The notes below the pieces were generated by a model. It was not told where the DNA came from. It made no database searches and saw nothing but the letters and a program-made list of their open reading frames with translations. 6,206 nt of DNA. Origin: an uncultured Sutterella sp. (lineage in GTDB: Bacteria > Pseudomonadota > Gammaproteobacteria > Burkholderiales > Burkholderiaceae_F). The stretch covers positions 1 through 6,206 of the forward strand of contig CABUOH010000072.1 of NCBI GenBank assembly GCA_902493085.1. Reading direction: 5' to 3'. The position numbers and the translations under genes were made by a program. Each line of letters starts with the position of its first letter. Positions within the stretch are counted from its first letter, which is position 1. Shown piece after piece: positions 5,349 through 6,206 of the stretch.

Positions 5349-6206
5349 ATGAAGCAATGGTTTGAAGGCCTCTGGAGAGCAGCCCGCATCGAATGCAGCT
5401 ACACGCGCAGCCACCCCCAACAGTGGGTGATCTGCGCGCTTTTGCCCATTCTGTGGCTTCTCGTCGTGGCCAACACCTTCGGCACGGGCCTCATGACGAA
5501 GCTCCCCATGGGACTCGTCAACGAGGATGCCGGCCCCCTTTCGCGCGAGCTCGTCATGGTGCTCGACGCCGTGCCGAGCCTCGGCCTCAGAAGCTTCGAG
5601 ACCGCGTCCCAAGCCGAGGCCGCGCTCGCGCGCGCCGAAACCTACGCCACGATCGTCATCCCGAGAAGCTTCACGAAGGAGAGCCTCAACGGACGCGGCA
5701 GCACGATCGAACTCATCATCAACAAGAGCTACTACGCCGTCGGCACCATTCTCGAGGTGGACGTCAAGACGGCGCTCGCCGACGTCATGAAGCACGCGGG
5801 CGCCCTTCAGATGACCGCCGCGCGCGGCGGCTCGCTCAAGGCGGAGGCCGCCAGCCTGCGCATCGTCTCGCCCGAGGTCTATTTCCTCGGCAACACGGGC
5901 TTCAACTTCAGCGCCTATCTGCTTCCGACGCTCATTCCGGGCCTCATCGCGCTCGCCGCCGGACTCACGTTCTCGGGCGTGCTCGTTCGGGAATGGCGGG
6001 ACGGCGGGGCCGCCCGGCTTCTTTCGGCCGCCAACGGATCCGCATGCGCCGCCATTCTCGGCAAGCTCCTGCCTTGGTTTCTCTTTTACGCGCTGCTGGG
6101 CCTTTGCTGGGTCTGGGGCCTCACGGGCGTGTTGGGCTGGACGGCCGCGGGCTCCGTCGCCGTCTGGCTCGGCGCCACCGTGATGCTCATCGCCTCCATG
6201 GCCGCC
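5349..6206 (+). CDS. ABC-2 type transporter permease, C-terminus cut by window edge
   Basis: The frame is open from ATG 5349 to the right edge (286 codons). One membrane helix (about 26-46) is followed by a long periplasmic domain (about 50-185). The pattern GLVNEDAGPLSREL, then TYATIVIPRSFTKESLNGRGSTIELIIN, is typical of ABC-2 permeases of the YhhJ/YbhR sort. Further helices come at about 188-213, 236-262 and 265-286. Whole family members have about 370-400 residues with six helices, so the last ones lie outside. It starts 13 nt after the adaptor stop, with no clear Shine-Dalgarno, in one presumed operon. In known relatives a cytoplasmic ATPase powers the permease pair; none is present here upstream, so it must follow, lie elsewhere, or be absent. 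YhgE/Pip-like ATPase-free relatives share the single helix plus large outer domain plan, so that alternative stays open. The substrate cannot be told. Confidence 0.88.
   Translation, partial: MKQWFEGLWRAARIECSYTRSHPQQWVICALLPILWLLVVANTFGTGLMTKLPMGLVNEDAGPLSRELVMVLDAVPSLGLRSFETASQAEAALARAETYATIVIPRSFTKESLNGRGSTIELIINKSYYAVGTILEVDVKTALADVMKHAGALQMTAARGGSLKAEAASLRIVSPEVYFLGNTGFNFSAYLLPTLIPGLIALAAGLTFSGVLVREWRDGGAARLLSAANGSACAAILGKLLPWFLFYALLGLCWVWGLTGVLGWTAAGSVAVWLGATVMLIASMAA

Noticed and set aside
4298..5389. A minus-strand open frame of 363 codons opposite the adaptor gene
   Set aside because: The plus frame has both lipoyl half-motifs and the expected C-terminus. The minus frame has no recognisable feature.

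Overview
The window is GC-rich DNA, densely coding, with a strong G/C preference at third codon positions. The proteins encoded (a patatin with a BamA-like barrel, a TolC-type outer-membrane channel and a HlyD-type adaptor) belong to a Gram-negative double-membrane cell. The overall flavour suggests a betaproteobacterium of the Burkholderiales, perhaps a Sutterellaceae-like gut lineage. That placement is an impression from protein style and composition and was not tested by any search.

Layout. The left part (1-2612) reads on the minus strand. At the left edge is a patatin-like phospholipase with a POTRA-like and an outer-membrane barrel part (1-1723, C-terminus outside the window). Upstream of it is a cytoplasmic nitrobindin/FABP-like heme-binding barrel protein (1932-2612). 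A clear rho-independent terminator (1798-1832, minus strand) separates the two, so they are probably separate transcripts. Between the nitrobindin stop and that terminator lies a 30-codon in-frame open tail that ends 6 nt before the hairpin. A 225-bp divergent intergenic region (2613-2837) carries two dyads and candidate promoters for both directions.

The right part (2838-6206) is a plus-strand cassette. It encodes a TolC-family channel (2838-4289), a HlyD-family periplasmic adaptor (4322-5335) and an ABC-2 type permease that runs off the right edge (5349-6206). Gaps are 32 and 13 nt. Together they look like a tripartite export system spanning both membranes: permease in the inner membrane, adaptor across the periplasm, TolC homologue as exit duct. 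No ATPase gene is in view and the substrate cannot be read from the sequence.

No tRNA, rRNA, CRISPR array, insertion sequence or phage gene was seen. The content is mostly recognisable families. The points most worth a second look are the likely lipidated patatin-barrel protein with a 15-bp tandem duplication at its start, the readable tail beyond the nitrobindin stop, an enlarged glycine-rich loop in the TolC homologue, and the question of what powers the exporter.
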